From assembly GCA_013115135.1 (NCBI GenBank), contig JABANP010000166.1, forward strand, positions 36,890 through 100,889: 64,000 nucleotides of DNA, in the 5' to 3' direction. A model generated the notes under the pieces. That model ran no database searches. It saw only the letters and a program-made list of their open reading frames with translations, and was not told the origin of the DNA. Shown piece after piece: positions 1 to 10,259 of this stretch; the first letter of the stretch is position 1, and the number at the start of each line of letters is the position of its first letter. This DNA is from Perkinsus olseni (taxonomy: Eukaryota > Perkinsozoa > Perkinsida > Perkinsidae). A program made the translations under genes and the position numbers.

Positions 1-1872
1 GTCACGGAGATGGGCAGTGGGGTACTAGCACGAGAGGCATATCATTCGTACCTCACTCGTGGCCTTCTTCAAAGGGTCCTGGCTAGGCTTCCCATCCCCC
101 TCCTTTACTCGTGTACTCTTGATTTCACGCAAGTGACGGTCGCACAAGTCGATGGCCGACTGCGCTTCCTCAGGAGCCACCCCCAGCTTCAGCGCTTCCT
201 CCGCATCGCACCTGGAAGATTCCACGGCACTCAGTTTCGAACGTTCCTCCCGGAACGATCCCCTGATTGAGTGCGGAAGTCGACGTACTTTGCAGCATCC
301 CATCGCCTGAGGTTCTGGAAGGCCATACTCCGCCGCAACAGGGCCTTGGTGCAGGCATCGGCGGACTGCGAGTAGCCGTCCTCGAATATTTCAACCATTT
401 CCAACACCTACGACTACACTAGAAACCGAGGCCACCGCCAACCGACCGGAATCCAAGGGTGATATCGTCTACCCACCTTCGAGCAGGAATCGGCCGCTTG
501 TTCGAAGCGGCCCAGCTTGAGCTCGGCCAAAGCCTTGTTCGTCCACAAGGCCTTATTATCTCTCTGGAACTCGAGTCCACTCTCATACTCCTCAATAGCA
601 CCGACGAAGTCCCCACTCTTCAAAAGGGCGTTGCCTCTATCCTTGCACCTATGCGCGATAATTGCTGTCCAATACCGTCGAACAACACGATATGAATACA
701 ACTCGATACTAACTATTCTTACTAGACCCGAAGCCTTGGCATCAAGAGGCACTCAGCGCTTTCATACAAGTCGGCCCTCCCTCACTTTCGTGCTGTCATA
801 GCTCGATTTACCCGAGCCTTGTTCCGCTCCTTCATGTCCTGCTCCAAGGCCTTGAAGTTGGGATCATCATTAGGGACGATCGGGTCGCCTGGTGGGCATC
901 AGCGTGACACGACCACTCCCACGCCACGCCGTGATTGCCTTCCTCCTCAGTGTCAGTTTTCGGCTCCCAGTACTCCCACTTTTGGTAGTTGATGACCTTC
1001 GATTTCGGCACCAGCTGACGGCTCTTCAGCCAACGCTCCCACTTATCCTTCCTCCATGCATGAGCTGCGTTCTCCTTTTGGAGGTTCTCAACCTGCCAAT
1101 GCACTCAAGAATCACTTCGTAACCTCCAGAGGTCGATGGAGCAGAGCCATCGGTAAGCCCGTTGCGACGAGCACAGTGTGAAGGTCTCTTAAGGGAGCAA
1201 GTTCAACGCAGCAGACGCGGCCAGCTCGGTCAGGTTGACTCCTATTGTGGCAAGCCTCCGAGATAACCCGGGGCTGTCCTCCGCAGTACACCATTAACTA
1301 CAACGGGGATGTTGGTCACTCGGTGATGCGGATTAGCGTGCCAGTGGCCGAGGAAGTAAGGGTTGTTGGAGTGAGACGTCTCACCTTTGCGTGCAGCTCC
1401 TCCAGCCTTTCCTTTCTCGCCATCAGCTTCTTATTACCACATCTTCCGCAACTCTCGACCTCACCAACGTACTCCGTGAAGCACTTCTTGCAGAAAAGCA
1501 CGTAGCCCTCGCTGTTGCCTTTACCAGGTCTTCCATATTTCCTGACCACAATCAGCAACCTCTGTAGCGGCGACGACTATGTCGCACCCACAAGGAGGGT
1601 ACCCAGGCACCACTGTCTTCCAGCACAGCAGAGCTACCTCAGAGCCTCAGCCTTCTCAGCAGCCTCCCGCACCTTCACAGAATCAGCGTTGTGCAGATGC
1701 TGGATCTTCCGGTCGACATCATCAACCGTCACCTGCCCCAAATCCACAGCTATCGAGAAATGCGGAAGAGTGTCTTGGTGCACGCCTCACCGTGCCTTTG
1801 GATCAAACCGTTGATCTGTGAGCTGATCTCATCAACCTTCTTTTCGAACGCCTCAGCGTCGGCAGAGCTCAT
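1..1872 (-). CDS. TTC12-like TPR protein (3' end off the window)
   Basis: Minus-strand gene of at least six exons, running off the left edge. I start it at ATG 1872 (MSSADAEAFEKKVDEISSQ), which resembles the TTC12 N-terminus (FLKxVDEIS). Next come a CxxC...CxxC zinc-ribbon-like exon (about 1558-1370), a Trp-rich linker (KWEYWEP, near 950) and a TPR block (CKDRGNALLKSGDFVGAIEE, near 650) continuing after introns at about 479-421 and 287-211. TTC12 is a cytoplasmic factor for assembly of axonemal dynein arms; this role is inferred from family membership. The zinc ribbon is not part of animal TTC12 as I know it, so the N-terminal exons could belong to a separate gene. One proposed intron near 1095-1125 is only about 31 nt. 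The C-terminal armadillo part is not visible. Confidence 0.55.
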
Positions 1873-2314
1873 TGGAAGCACAGAGGTCCTCACAAATCCC
1901 TGGACGTAGGGTGGTGGACGTGGCAGGATTGTATTCTTGTGGCCCCGTAAGAGGCAGGAACGTGAGAGCGCCAACCCGCGACTGGCTGCCGATCAATGAT
2001 TGGTGAAATTGTTCTGCCACACTGCCCCGCAGGAGGATTCGATGGCACAAGGGCCAACAGCAGAAAAGATTCCTATCAGACGACGCGCTGGTTCGATGGA
2101 TGAACTCGGCATTCCCGCACGTGGCCGCCCTTCCCTGCCTATCCTTTTCTAATTGATAACCAAGCACAGCTTCCCTTTAACAACAACGAGGAGTACCATC
2201 ACAGCCATGGGGAGCCCTTGCACAATCAATAGACGTGTGACGGCCGCCCTATTCATCTTCGCTGTCTCCCTCTCGGCAGTCCTAGGTGTCATTAAGGGCC
2301 TCTGTAAGAGTCTC

Positions 2315-4134
2315 CTAGGGGGTCAGCAGCTTCGGCCGGATACTCGCTCCGGCTGACTTCGGCCTAGCCTTAACATTAGTAAGCTTCTTCATACTTCTCC
2401 CACGACCAAACCGTTGGTCAGCCCGCGCCGCCAATTTCGCACGGTATTTATGGCACATTTTATTGAGGTAAGGGTGCGTCACGGAGAAGGCCAGCTTACC
2501 AAAGGGTTCATCAGGCTCCCATTCACCCAGCGTGTCGAGTGAGATACGAGCCTCTCTAGCATAGGCCTCGAGCATAGCCAACATCATCTGAAAGGGAATG
2601 CTATCGTACGACACATCCACTGATTAACCTATTGAATGAACGAGCGAATTGCAACACGAATGAGCGGCAGAAAATGAACCCGCGTGAGCTAGATTCCGCA
2701 GCACTCAAGCCACTGCTCACGAGCTTTATCGAACGGACAAAAGGCGCAGCCCATGTGCGTGTACATGCATTCCCATTTACCTGTAGCCTTCCCTTGTTCT
2801 CGGCCAGCATGAAGGGAGACACTCCACCGTTGGTCCTCTGCGTGATGTGCTTCAAGTTAACACATCTACCAGTACTGCACAACGTCTCCACAGCAGCGAA
2901 GTGACCCTTCTCGACCGCAGCGAAAAGAGCATTGCGACCAGTACAAGTGCAAGTATCGACCTTCGCTCCGCCGAGCAAGAGGACCCTGATCACCCCGTCC
3001 GCGGCCCCATTCTCGCAGGCCAGGTACAAAGGGCTCTTACCCGAGGGCAGCACGACGTTTGGATCGCACACTTTCAACAGCAAACCTATCATCTTCTCCG
3101 CTCGCTCCGGTCTCGGTGCCGTGGCAGCCAGGAAGAGGGGAGAAGGCGAGCCTTCCAAAAAGAGATTCCTGCGGCTCTGCGTGCCACTTCTGTATCCATT
3201 ACTAGCATTGAGGGTCTCGCTGTTGGTCTGGGAATGAACTTCCGTAATAGCGGACCGCAGCCACAGCCTGGATGCTTGATAGGCTATGAAACCTTCGACG
3301 ATGCACTTGACCAGGAGATCGTCTTGCCAGTAGCATGCCGAGCTCAGCGCCTTGGTGACCACTTCCACTAGCCTCTGATGCTCGAAACCGGGGCCCTCAG
3401 CTGGGACTACAGGAAGGCGGTAGTCGATGGCGCACTGGTTGGCGAGGTATCTTATCATCACCCTTGCAGTTGACAAGTAGCCTTCACTCAGTTCAATCTT
3501 CTCAGTGTCCTTGCACTTACGTACGAGTAGGTGCACAGGACAGTTCTGCTCGACCGAAGGGTCTCCCACTACGTTCGCCCTCGACTCTAACAGCAGCTTA
3601 GCCATCTCCCCCGTCCTCACGTCTTGCGGAACGAGCGTGGCTCTAGAAGCGCACTCAACCAAGGGCGCGGGTACCGGAACCGAGGCTTTGCACGACGGGT
3701 TCACCAGGGAGTACACTTCCACGGGATTCACGACGCTCAGGAGGTACTCCAGTGTATCGCTATGACCACCTCTCACAGCGAGCGTTAGGGCGCCGCCGGA
3801 TAAGGCGCCATAAGCCCATTTACGATTGCCGATAAGGCGACGAATGAATTTGGTTTAAACCGTAGGAGGCTGCCACGTTACAGGCATCCCGAGCGGCTTT
3901 CAAGCTTCCAGTGCTGCGCCGAGCTACGTTGACCATGGTAAGCAGATCACCGAGGCTTTGAGGGACGACTGGGGAGTCCTTAGGTGGGTCGAAAAGTTCT
4001 ATAAATTGTCGGTAAGCGCAGTTGGCGGTGATGCTGAGCATGCCCCTATTGCAGGCCATAAGGCGAGCATGGTCGAAAGAATCGCAGAACTCCAGAATGG
4101 AGAAATATATGTCCTCTGGAACCTCCGATAACAT
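2315..4134 (-). CDS. F-box-like and ankyrin-repeat protein
   Basis: The 5' exon starts at ATG 4134 (MLSEVPEDIYFSILEFC) and has the shape of an F-box: Leu/Pro-rich start, hydrophobic helix, Cys/Arg-rich end. A long open exon from about 3776 to 2780 carries ankyrin units, for example LPSGKSPLYLACENGAADGV and TGRNALFAAVEKGHFAAVE, with the usual Gly-x-Ser/Asn-x-L-xx-A pattern. A last exon (about 2620-2315) is helical and basic. F-box plus ankyrin would suit a substrate receptor of an SCF ubiquitin ligase; that is inference. I could not fix the intron joining the F-box exon to the ankyrin exon (around 3780-3850), so these may be two genes. It lies head-to-head with the HOP gene, 178 bp apart, so a shared promoter region is likely. 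Confidence 0.5.
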
Positions 4135-4312
4135 TGTTAAATCACTTGATATTAACTGAGAAATCACCCTTACCTGAGCGCAGTGCACCGGCGACCAAAC
4201 TGCGCTGTCTGACTCGCGCGCGCCATTCTAATCGATTATCGTAGACCAGAGTTGTGTTGCGTGGGGCGTAGCATTGATTAAAGTTAGATTTATCGTCGTT
4301 TTGTCGCTAATA

Positions 4313-5833
4313 ATGGGAGATTCAGCAGCAGCTGATGCCGAGAAGGCCAAGGGTAATGCCCTCTACAAACAACGGAAATTTGCCGAGGTAATGATGGAAG
4401 AACACAGAAGCGGTGACCGCTGGCGGCAGTACAACCCTCGATGGGAGTATACATGCTCGTTATCGTTATAGGCTATTGAGTGCTATGATAAGGCAATAGA
4501 GCTCCAGCCGAACGACTTGGTCTACTATAACAATAAGGCAGCCGTGTTGGTAGAAGAGGAGAAGTACGAAGAGTGCATCAAGTTCCTCCAGGACGCCCTT
4601 GCCAAACGGTGAGCCAAGACCTCACTCGTGGCTGTTAGTGGTTGAAAGTCACGGATGTAGGTACGATATGAATGATGCTGTTAAGGATGGGGCCTCCTTC
4701 GAGAAGTGCGCCAAGGCTTACGTTAGGATGGCGACCTGCTATGTCCGCATGAAGAAGTAGTAGAAGCGGTTTTCACTGAGGGAGCAAGGGTTGTGGTGAT
4801 GGGTTGTTCTAGGTTCGATGATGCCATTGAGATGTATCAGAAGGCTTTGACGGAGGACAACAACCGCCATACTCGTGCCGCCCTCAACGAGTGCAAGCAC
4901 ATGAAGGAAAAGCACGACAGGGAGGTAAGTCAGTTCCTGAGTCGTGAGCTTGCGAGGGTATCTTATGTTCACCCTAGGCTTACATCAATCCTGAGTTGGC
5001 TGATGAGCATCGCATGAAGGGCAATGAGTGCTTCAAGTCGCGTGACTATGCTGGTGCTAAGAAGGAGTACGACGAAGCCATCAAACGTAATAATACAGCC
5101 TCGCGGTTTCCGAAGGATGATACCGGGACCTTCAGGCAACCCGAATGACGCCAAGTTGTATTCCAATCGAGCAGCAGCTCTTACCAAGCTCATGGCCTAT
5201 CCTGATGCTCTCCGTGATCTTGACGACTGCCTCAAGGTAGGGTGTCTGGCTGTTTACTGGGTCGATAATTATGCTGGCCCTCGACTCAGATCGATCCGAA
5301 GTTCGTGAAGGCGTACAGCCGTAAGGGAACAGTCCATTTCATGATGAAGGATTATAAGAAGGCACTTGAGGATTATGAGAAGTACTGTGTCTCATTGGCT
5401 GGTGGCTGCAGCGTCATCTGCTCTCTTCATTAGGGGTCTGGAGGTCGATCCTACCCATAAGGAGCTACTGGATGGCAAGGCTGCAGTTCTCGCTAAGGTA
5501 GTACAAGCGGTTCTATTCAAGCTGGAATCCTCTGCGACTCTATCGATTACGTTGTAGGTCAACGAGCAGGCCCGGTCGAAGGGTGCACCGGACCCGGAGA
5601 CTGTCAGGCACGCCATGCAGGATCCTGAGGTCCAGAAGATTCTCAAGGACCCCCAGATGAACATAGTGCTCCAGCAGATGCAGGAGAACCCACAGAAGGC
5701 TATGGAGGTAATGCTGTAGCATCTAGGAGCTCTTCCGCCGCCACTCCTCGCGTCCCTTCAGTACATGAAAGATCCTAAGATTGCAAGTGCTTTGGATAAG
5801 CTCATCGCCTCGGGTATCGTGCGTATGGGTTAA
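4313..5833 (+). CDS. STI1: Short HOP/STI1 co-chaperone (TPR2A-TPR2B-DP2)
   Basis: Ten exons: 4313-4387, 4472-4608, 4661-4756, 4813-4924, 4978-5086, 5136-5236, 5290-5381, 5434-5497, 5558-5707, 5762-5833. They join in phase to 335 residues plus stop. The product matches the second half of HOP: TPR2A ([17 protein letters not shown]...), the linker [22 protein letters not shown]2B ([18 protein letters not shown]) and a C-terminal DP/STI1 domain ([20 protein letters not shown]), ending [11 protein letters not shown] hands clients from HSP70 to HSP90 in the cytosol; TPR2A binds the HSP90 tail and TPR2B can bind HSP70. Usual HOP is about 540-590 residues and starts with TPR1 and DP1, both absent here. 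ATG 4313 is preceded by a clear break in coding character, so I take the short form as complete. Confidence 0.93.
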
Positions 5834-6115
5834 ACACCTGAAAAGACCATCAAGACACCTAAGTAGTTGGGGTATATCAAGAAGCGTATTATGAGTTAGT
5901 AGTAGTTGAGATTGCCATCAGTGGATATCATCCCTTCCACCGCCCCTTCTAGTCTTTGCGTTTCCTTCTGATGTCTCCTATGCGGTCATTGTGTTCATCA
6001 ATCAATTCTCCATTCTAATCACTTTGTGCCGTATCGCGCTGGTAGGGGGCGTACATAACCACTTTTAAGTGTACTGCATCATATCATCATCTCGCAGCTC
6101 TTCACTTTGTCGGTC
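5834..6115. other. Intergenic, HOP 3' flank
   Basis: No coding pattern. AT-rich patches around 5980-6070 may hold the HOP 3' end and the promoter of the next plus-strand gene, but no specific motif can be defended. Confidence 0.5.
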
Positions 6116-7133
6116 ATGTTTGGCGGCGGGGGCGGTGGCATTGGTATGATGGGAACAGGGTATCCCTACTCGACTGGGATGTACCCAACCTATGGAGGGG
6201 GGTATGCGGGAGGCCTGGGGATGGCGAGCAGTGTAGCGCAACAACCAGTACTGGGGACTGCCACACAGCAACAGCAGCAAGCGGGCACTAACGCGGCAGC
6301 CACTCCTCCCAAGGAGCTGCATCCGCAGATCAACCTTACTACTATCATAAGGTCGGTGATCGCTATGGTCTCCCCGGGTGTCTGCAACCCGAACTGCTTC
6401 TGAACCGAAGTCGGATCGGGATTCCTCATCGTATCATCATCAGCTCGTGTGTAGGTTCCTCACCGAGTCCGCTGCCGTTTTTGAAGGGCTAAGGATGGTG
6501 CTGCAAGTCATAAGAAGCTGGGGGAGCGAAGTCTTAGGCTTCGGTCAAACCAGGCCCGCTCGCGGGGGTACTGCTTCGTCAGAGTTGCTTCGGAAACGGA
6601 AAGGGTCTATCAGGTACGGAACTCAATCGTCCGGTTTTTACGGCGTGTCTTGGAATGGTTCGTACCGCGACTACGAGTTGCTCGGGAAGGCAGAGAGCTC
6701 CAACTAGCTTGGGAGGGGAAATCGGCGTCGACCAGCGGGACATCTTGGTTAGCTTATCTTTTCGGCGGCTACGTCCTATTTCTCCCTCTTCACGGAGTAC
6801 AGGCAGTACCAGCAGATAAAGAGGATTATCAGGGAAGGTCGGAAGCCTAGGAGGCCTAAGGAGGCTGGTGGGGAGTCCGATGTCGAGGAGCTACTGGAGC
6901 TGTACAAACGGAAGCAACGGGAGATGTATAGACGGAAGCATGGCAATAATGAGGGAGGTAGTGGGAGTCGAGCAGCGATGGCCGTAGTATCGCTGCTATG
7001 CCTCGATCTTCGTCCATCAAACACGGCCGTACTAGGTCTCACTATCTCTGCGAACCTCGTGAAGAGTCTTCGATGTCTGTTGTCTCAGGTTGGAGTAGCG
7101 AGTCTCAGAGTGAATCAGAAGGGCCAGGATTGA
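6116..7133 (+). CDS. Gly-rich protein, weakly PEX13-like
   Basis: ATG 6116 opens MFGGGGGGIGMMGTGYPYS, followed by GMYPTYGGGYAGGLG, a Gln run and a likely intron at 6352 (ATAAG|GTCGG). Later exon pieces read FLTESAAVFEGLRMVLQVIR (about 6450-6512) and, after an acceptor near 6751, FSAATSYFSLFTEYRQYQQI and a basic helix ELLELYKRKQREMYRRKHG. A Gly/Tyr-rich N-terminus followed by a helical membrane-type core is the layout of PEX13, the peroxisomal docking factor, and FSAATSYFSLFTEYR loosely resembles the FSAFALVRTIRYLYR stretch there. No SH3 domain is seen. The likeness is weak and the internal exon joints are unresolved; treat function as unknown. The stop is at 7131-7133 in one frame; a Ser-rich alternative frame ends near 7150. 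Confidence 0.4.
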
Positions 7134-7339
7134 TGGGGGGCTCTCCCTAATAGTTCCATTTGATCGCCGTGTACCTTTGTACGATTGCCCTCGTTAATGT
7201 CCCATTGTTGGTATAGTAGTAATATTAATTCTCTGCCGTTCCTCACTCCCGCCAACTCTATTGCGTTTGTCACAGCGAGCGGTGGATGGGCCATCTTCTA
7301 GTGATTATTCTCGCTGCCCTACCTCTTGGCATAGTCTCC

Positions 7340-8639
7340 ATGATTGAAGAGGATGTGGATTTATCTATGAAGGTAGTGTCCTCCAGCATGCCCCGATCCA
7401 GGATCCGCTCAGGTCATCGTAGTCGGAAACGGGCAGGTAGGGAAGACTTCAATGATTACGCGGTTCGCGAGGGGCGTCTTCACACAGGAGTAGCGCAACC
7501 TGCAGCATCGGGAGTAAAGTATCTCCTTCGGGCGGTACTGATCAGATACAAGAAGACGTTGGCGGTGGACTTCTTGGAGAAACGGTTGTGGATAGAGCCT
7601 GCAGGGGAGGAGCTAACCTTCTTTCTCTGGGACACCGCTGGCCAGGAGGAATACGATGCCATCACCAGAGGGTGAGTATGCAGGTTGTGTGCTCTAGTGG
7701 GGAGTAGGAGGTCAGGTACTACAAGGGAGCCGGAGCGGCTATAATAGCCTTCTCCACCGTCGACCGAGCTTCCTTTGAAGCCGTAGAATCGTGGTATAAG
7801 AAGATCGTTGAAGAATGTGGGCAGATAGTCATGTTGCTAGTTCAGAATAAAGTAGGTCTCTGAGGACTGGGTAGAGTCCTCAAAGGCCCCCCGTCCCATC
7901 AAACGAGTGCCAAATCCTCAGGTTGACTTGATAGACCAGGCTGTGGTAACGGCTCAAGAGGCTGAATCGCTCTCACGGAAACTTCGGATACCGGTAGGTG
8001 ATGATCGCCTCCCGTCCGCTCGCGACGGTTTTGCCTTCACTTATTCGGCGAACCCAGGAGCAACTGATTCTCCCCAGTTATATCGAACTTGCGTGAGTGC
8101 GAACCTGAACATCGACAACGCCTTCCTGGCTTTGGGCGAGAGATTCCTGGCGAAGGGTGGTCATCGTAACCATCAAAGTGTTCGACGTAGGTCCCCCGCT
8201 CCCACAGGTTGGCTGTGACCAATGCACATCGCTCGGAAGCGCCTCATCTCACAGTCGCTCTGTCGTGTATAATGAGGGTTATTCAGTGACTGCTGTTATT
8301 CAGATGTGAGCGAGTACTCCACGGTGAGCACCAATAGCAAGGGAGCAGCAGGGGGTCTCGACTCTGCCAGTGTGGACACGCATCATACATCGTCCGTGAT
8401 GGCCGCTAATCCGCCCAGGGGTGAGTATGCGAGTCGATATTGGCGAAGGATCTTCTAGTGAGAGGATCATCGGGAGGTATCGTGTGAGCTATACGTTCCG
8501 TCCATCCAAACATCGCGTTCTTGTATCCCCAGTTCTCGGTTTCTTGACAGGTTTCCAGATCGGCGCTAGCGGCAAGACACCGAGCGTTCAGCGAACGAAT
8601 GGGAAGAAACATCCGTTCGCATCGTGCTCATGCACATAG
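7340..8639 (+). CDS. RAB23: RAB23-type small GTPase
   Basis: Eight exons (7340-7372, 7413-7489, 7546-7671, 7716-7851, 7922-7993, 8078-8156, 8304-8420, 8551-8639) join in phase to 242 residues. Start MIEEDVDLSMK parallels the RAB23 start. Visible motifs: P-loop GNGQVGKTS, effector region YKKTLAVDFLEKR, WDTAGQEEYDAIT, NKVD, then TCVSANLNIDNAF in the place of the SAK motif. The C-terminus KKHPFASCSCT carries two cysteines for prenylation and resembles the NPFSSC end of RAB23. RAB23 acts at cilia and in membrane traffic; only ciliated lineages generally keep it, so this supports a flagellated cell. Length is close to animal RAB23 (about 237). An upstream in-frame ATG at 7286 would add a hydrophobic leader; I reject it because the family start fits 7340. 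Confidence 0.93.
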
Positions 8640-9067
8640 GAGATCAGGCGGCAGAGGACGAATCTATAATGCATGCGATGACGTTCACTATGCGCCCGTT
8701 CAGCTGTTCGGCAATACATAGGGTTGTGTTAATTGTGTGTGGGATCGGTCCACAAAATCTAGTCGCCTGTTGTGTTGCTCAACAACCGCGCGGAAATTGG
8801 CTAGTGGCCGATGATCACTCAACGGCCCGGACTGCATCGGGCTGGGAGGCACAGACCAAAGCTGAAGACACGTTACGAGTAACAACGACTGTAAGCATTC
8901 TGGTTTCCTTTAAATGAATCTGTGGTGATGTTCGAACTCAAGGCCTAGCCTAAATGAACTTCTGTGATTCTATCGTGTCCTGGTTTCCTCTGGTCCCGTA
9001 TGGGCGTGTGGATTGCAAACAGAGTCGCATACTACAAGATAAGGATACTGATACTGAATATGTATAT
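8640..9067. other. Intergenic between RAB23 and the tRNA array
   Basis: About 430 bp with no coding pattern and no tRNA-like boxes. It holds the RAB23 3' flank and the downstream flank of the minus-strand tRNA units. Confidence 0.5.
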
Positions 9068-9147
9068 GAGTGCTGTGGGGTTCGAACCCCGCAGACAGTG
9101 TCCAGAAGTTCTTAAGTCCATCCCCTTAACCACTCGGGCGAACAGTC
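9068..9147 (-). pseudogene. tRNA-Leu(UAA) copy 1, degenerate
   Basis: Clear class II tRNA frame on the minus strand: A box GCCCGAGTGGTTAAGG, anticodon loop CTTAAGA, B box GGTTCGAACCC. The anticodon stem 3' strand reads ACTTC instead of TCCAC, breaking the stem. The acceptor 5' strand GACTGTT mismatches its 3' strand AGCACTC at the third pair, and the T stem has a mismatch. Probably non-functional. Confidence 0.75.
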
Positions 9148-9237
9148 TCCGACTCCTCTCGTCCTAGACGCAAGTGTGGGCTGTAAACAAAACCCTTCAG
9201 GGAGATACTAGAGCATTCCAACTCATAAAACGCTTCT

Positions 9238-9318
9238 GACTGCTGTGGGGTTCGAACCCACGCGGATCGCGTCCAGTGGATCTTAAGTCCACCCCCTTAA
9301 CCACTCGGGCAAACACTC
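9238..9318 (-). tRNA. tRNA-Leu(UAA) copy 2
   Basis: Class II tRNA with long variable arm, anticodon stem GTGGA/TCCAC around loop CTTAAGA (anticodon TAA), T arm GTGGG-TTCGAAC-CCCAC. The acceptor stem is GAGTGTT against AGCAGTC, leaving one G-G mismatch at the third pair, so activity is uncertain. The variable arm differs from copies 3 and 4 by two bases. Confidence 0.75.
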
Positions 9319-9425
9319 GACAGACATAGCTCGTTTCCTACTCTTCTGGGCTTTCACGGGCGCATGGCCCTTGACTGGGCTAACTCCTGACATGCCGCAC
9401 AAGCCATCAGAATGATGATGAACCT

Positions 9426-9506
9426 GAGTGCTGTGGGGTTCGAACCCACGCGGACCGTGTCCAGTGGATCTTAAGTCCACCCCCTTAACCACTCGGGCAA
9501 ACACTC
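9426..9506 (-). tRNA. tRNA-Leu(UAA) copy 3, intact
   Basis: Full class II cloverleaf: acceptor GAGTGTT/AGCACTC pairs throughout (one T-G), A box GCCCGAGTGGTTAAGG, anticodon stem GTGGA/TCCAC with loop CTTAAGA, long variable arm, T arm GTGGG-TTCGAAC-CCCAC. No intron and no encoded CCA. Reads UUA codons (and UUG by wobble). Confidence 0.92.
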
Positions 9507-9614
9507 CGCGATTTCGCTCAGTCGCTGGCTTCTCTCGTCCTAGACTCAAGTATGGGTTGTAAACGAAACCCATTCAGGAAGATACTAGAGCATCGCGACT
9601 CACAAATCTCTTTT

Positions 9615-9695
9615 GAGTGCTGTGGGGTTCGAACCCACGCGGACCGTGTCCAGTGGATCTTAAGTCCACCCCCTTAACCACTCGGGCAAACACTC
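9615..9695 (-). tRNA. tRNA-Leu(UAA) copy 4, intact
   Basis: Identical in the tRNA body to copy 3, with a 189-bp repeat period. The spacer between copies 3 and 4 also resembles the spacers after copies 1 and 4 (shared CGTCC[TC]AGAC and TGTAAAC[AG]AAAC blocks), so the duplicated unit includes flanking DNA. Confidence 0.92.
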
Positions 9696-9804
9696 TGCGA
9701 TTCACCTGGTCTCCGAATTCTCTCGTCCCAGACGCAAGTATAGGTTGTAAACAAAACAACACTCTAGAGAGACACAACAGAATTCTGACCCAAAATATGC
9801 TTTC

Positions 9805-9880
9805 GACTGCTGTGAGGCACGAACCCACATGGACCTTGTCCAGTGAACTTCAAGTCCACCCCCTTAACCACCCGGGTATG
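9805..9880 (-). pseudogene. tRNA-Leu copy 5, decayed
   Basis: Same frame as copies 1-4, but the B box is altered (minus strand GTTCGTGCCTC), the anticodon loop reads CTTGAAG and the acceptor 5' half is lost after CCCGGGTG. A relic. Confidence 0.75.
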
Positions 9881-9937
9881 ACATATATACAAGAAACCCT
9901 TAGGAGCGATACTACATTCTGACACAAAACATTGATT

Positions 9938-10029
9938 TGAGTGGTCTAAGACCTATCAGGATTCGCTCCCTCGCGAACCGTGCCCGATGAATTTTCAGAC
10001 CAGCTCTTCAACTGCTCAGGCAAACACTC
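9938..10029 (-). pseudogene. tRNA-Leu copy 6, remnant
   Basis: Only the outer ends survive well: the acceptor 5' strand GAGTGTT followed by a GCCTGAGC-like A box, and a CCACTC at the far end. B box and anticodon arm are scrambled. Its position at the end of the array supports a relic of the same unit. Confidence 0.5.
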
Positions 10030-10259
10030 CACAGACCAGCTAGCTAACAAATATGGGTCGCAGCAGTACACATGCCGGTAACTCTATCAGGAATTTCATG
10101 AAATGATGGTGTTACATGGAACGCACTTGTGCTGTGAATGATCGCTGGATACCCTGCGTAGCACCAGGTGTTAAATTCGCTACTCTTTCTGATAGGCGGA
10201 TCGATGTGGAGCCAGTTAAGATTCCAGTACTACTCGCGCAACATCATGTCTAGAGAAAC

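Larger units (their letters stand above)
9068..10029 (-). repeat. Tandem tRNA-Leu array, six units
   Basis: Units begin at 9068, 9238, 9426, 9615, 9805 and 9938, giving periods of about 170, 188, 189, 190 and 133 bp. Quality is highest in units 3-4 and falls towards both ends. The spacer between units 2 and 3 is unlike the others. Confidence 0.85.

Noticed and set aside
7286..7339. Upstream ATG for RAB23 adding a hydrophobic leader
   Set aside because: A signal-like leader makes no sense for a Rab GTPase, and MIEEDVDLSMK at 7340 matches the family start.
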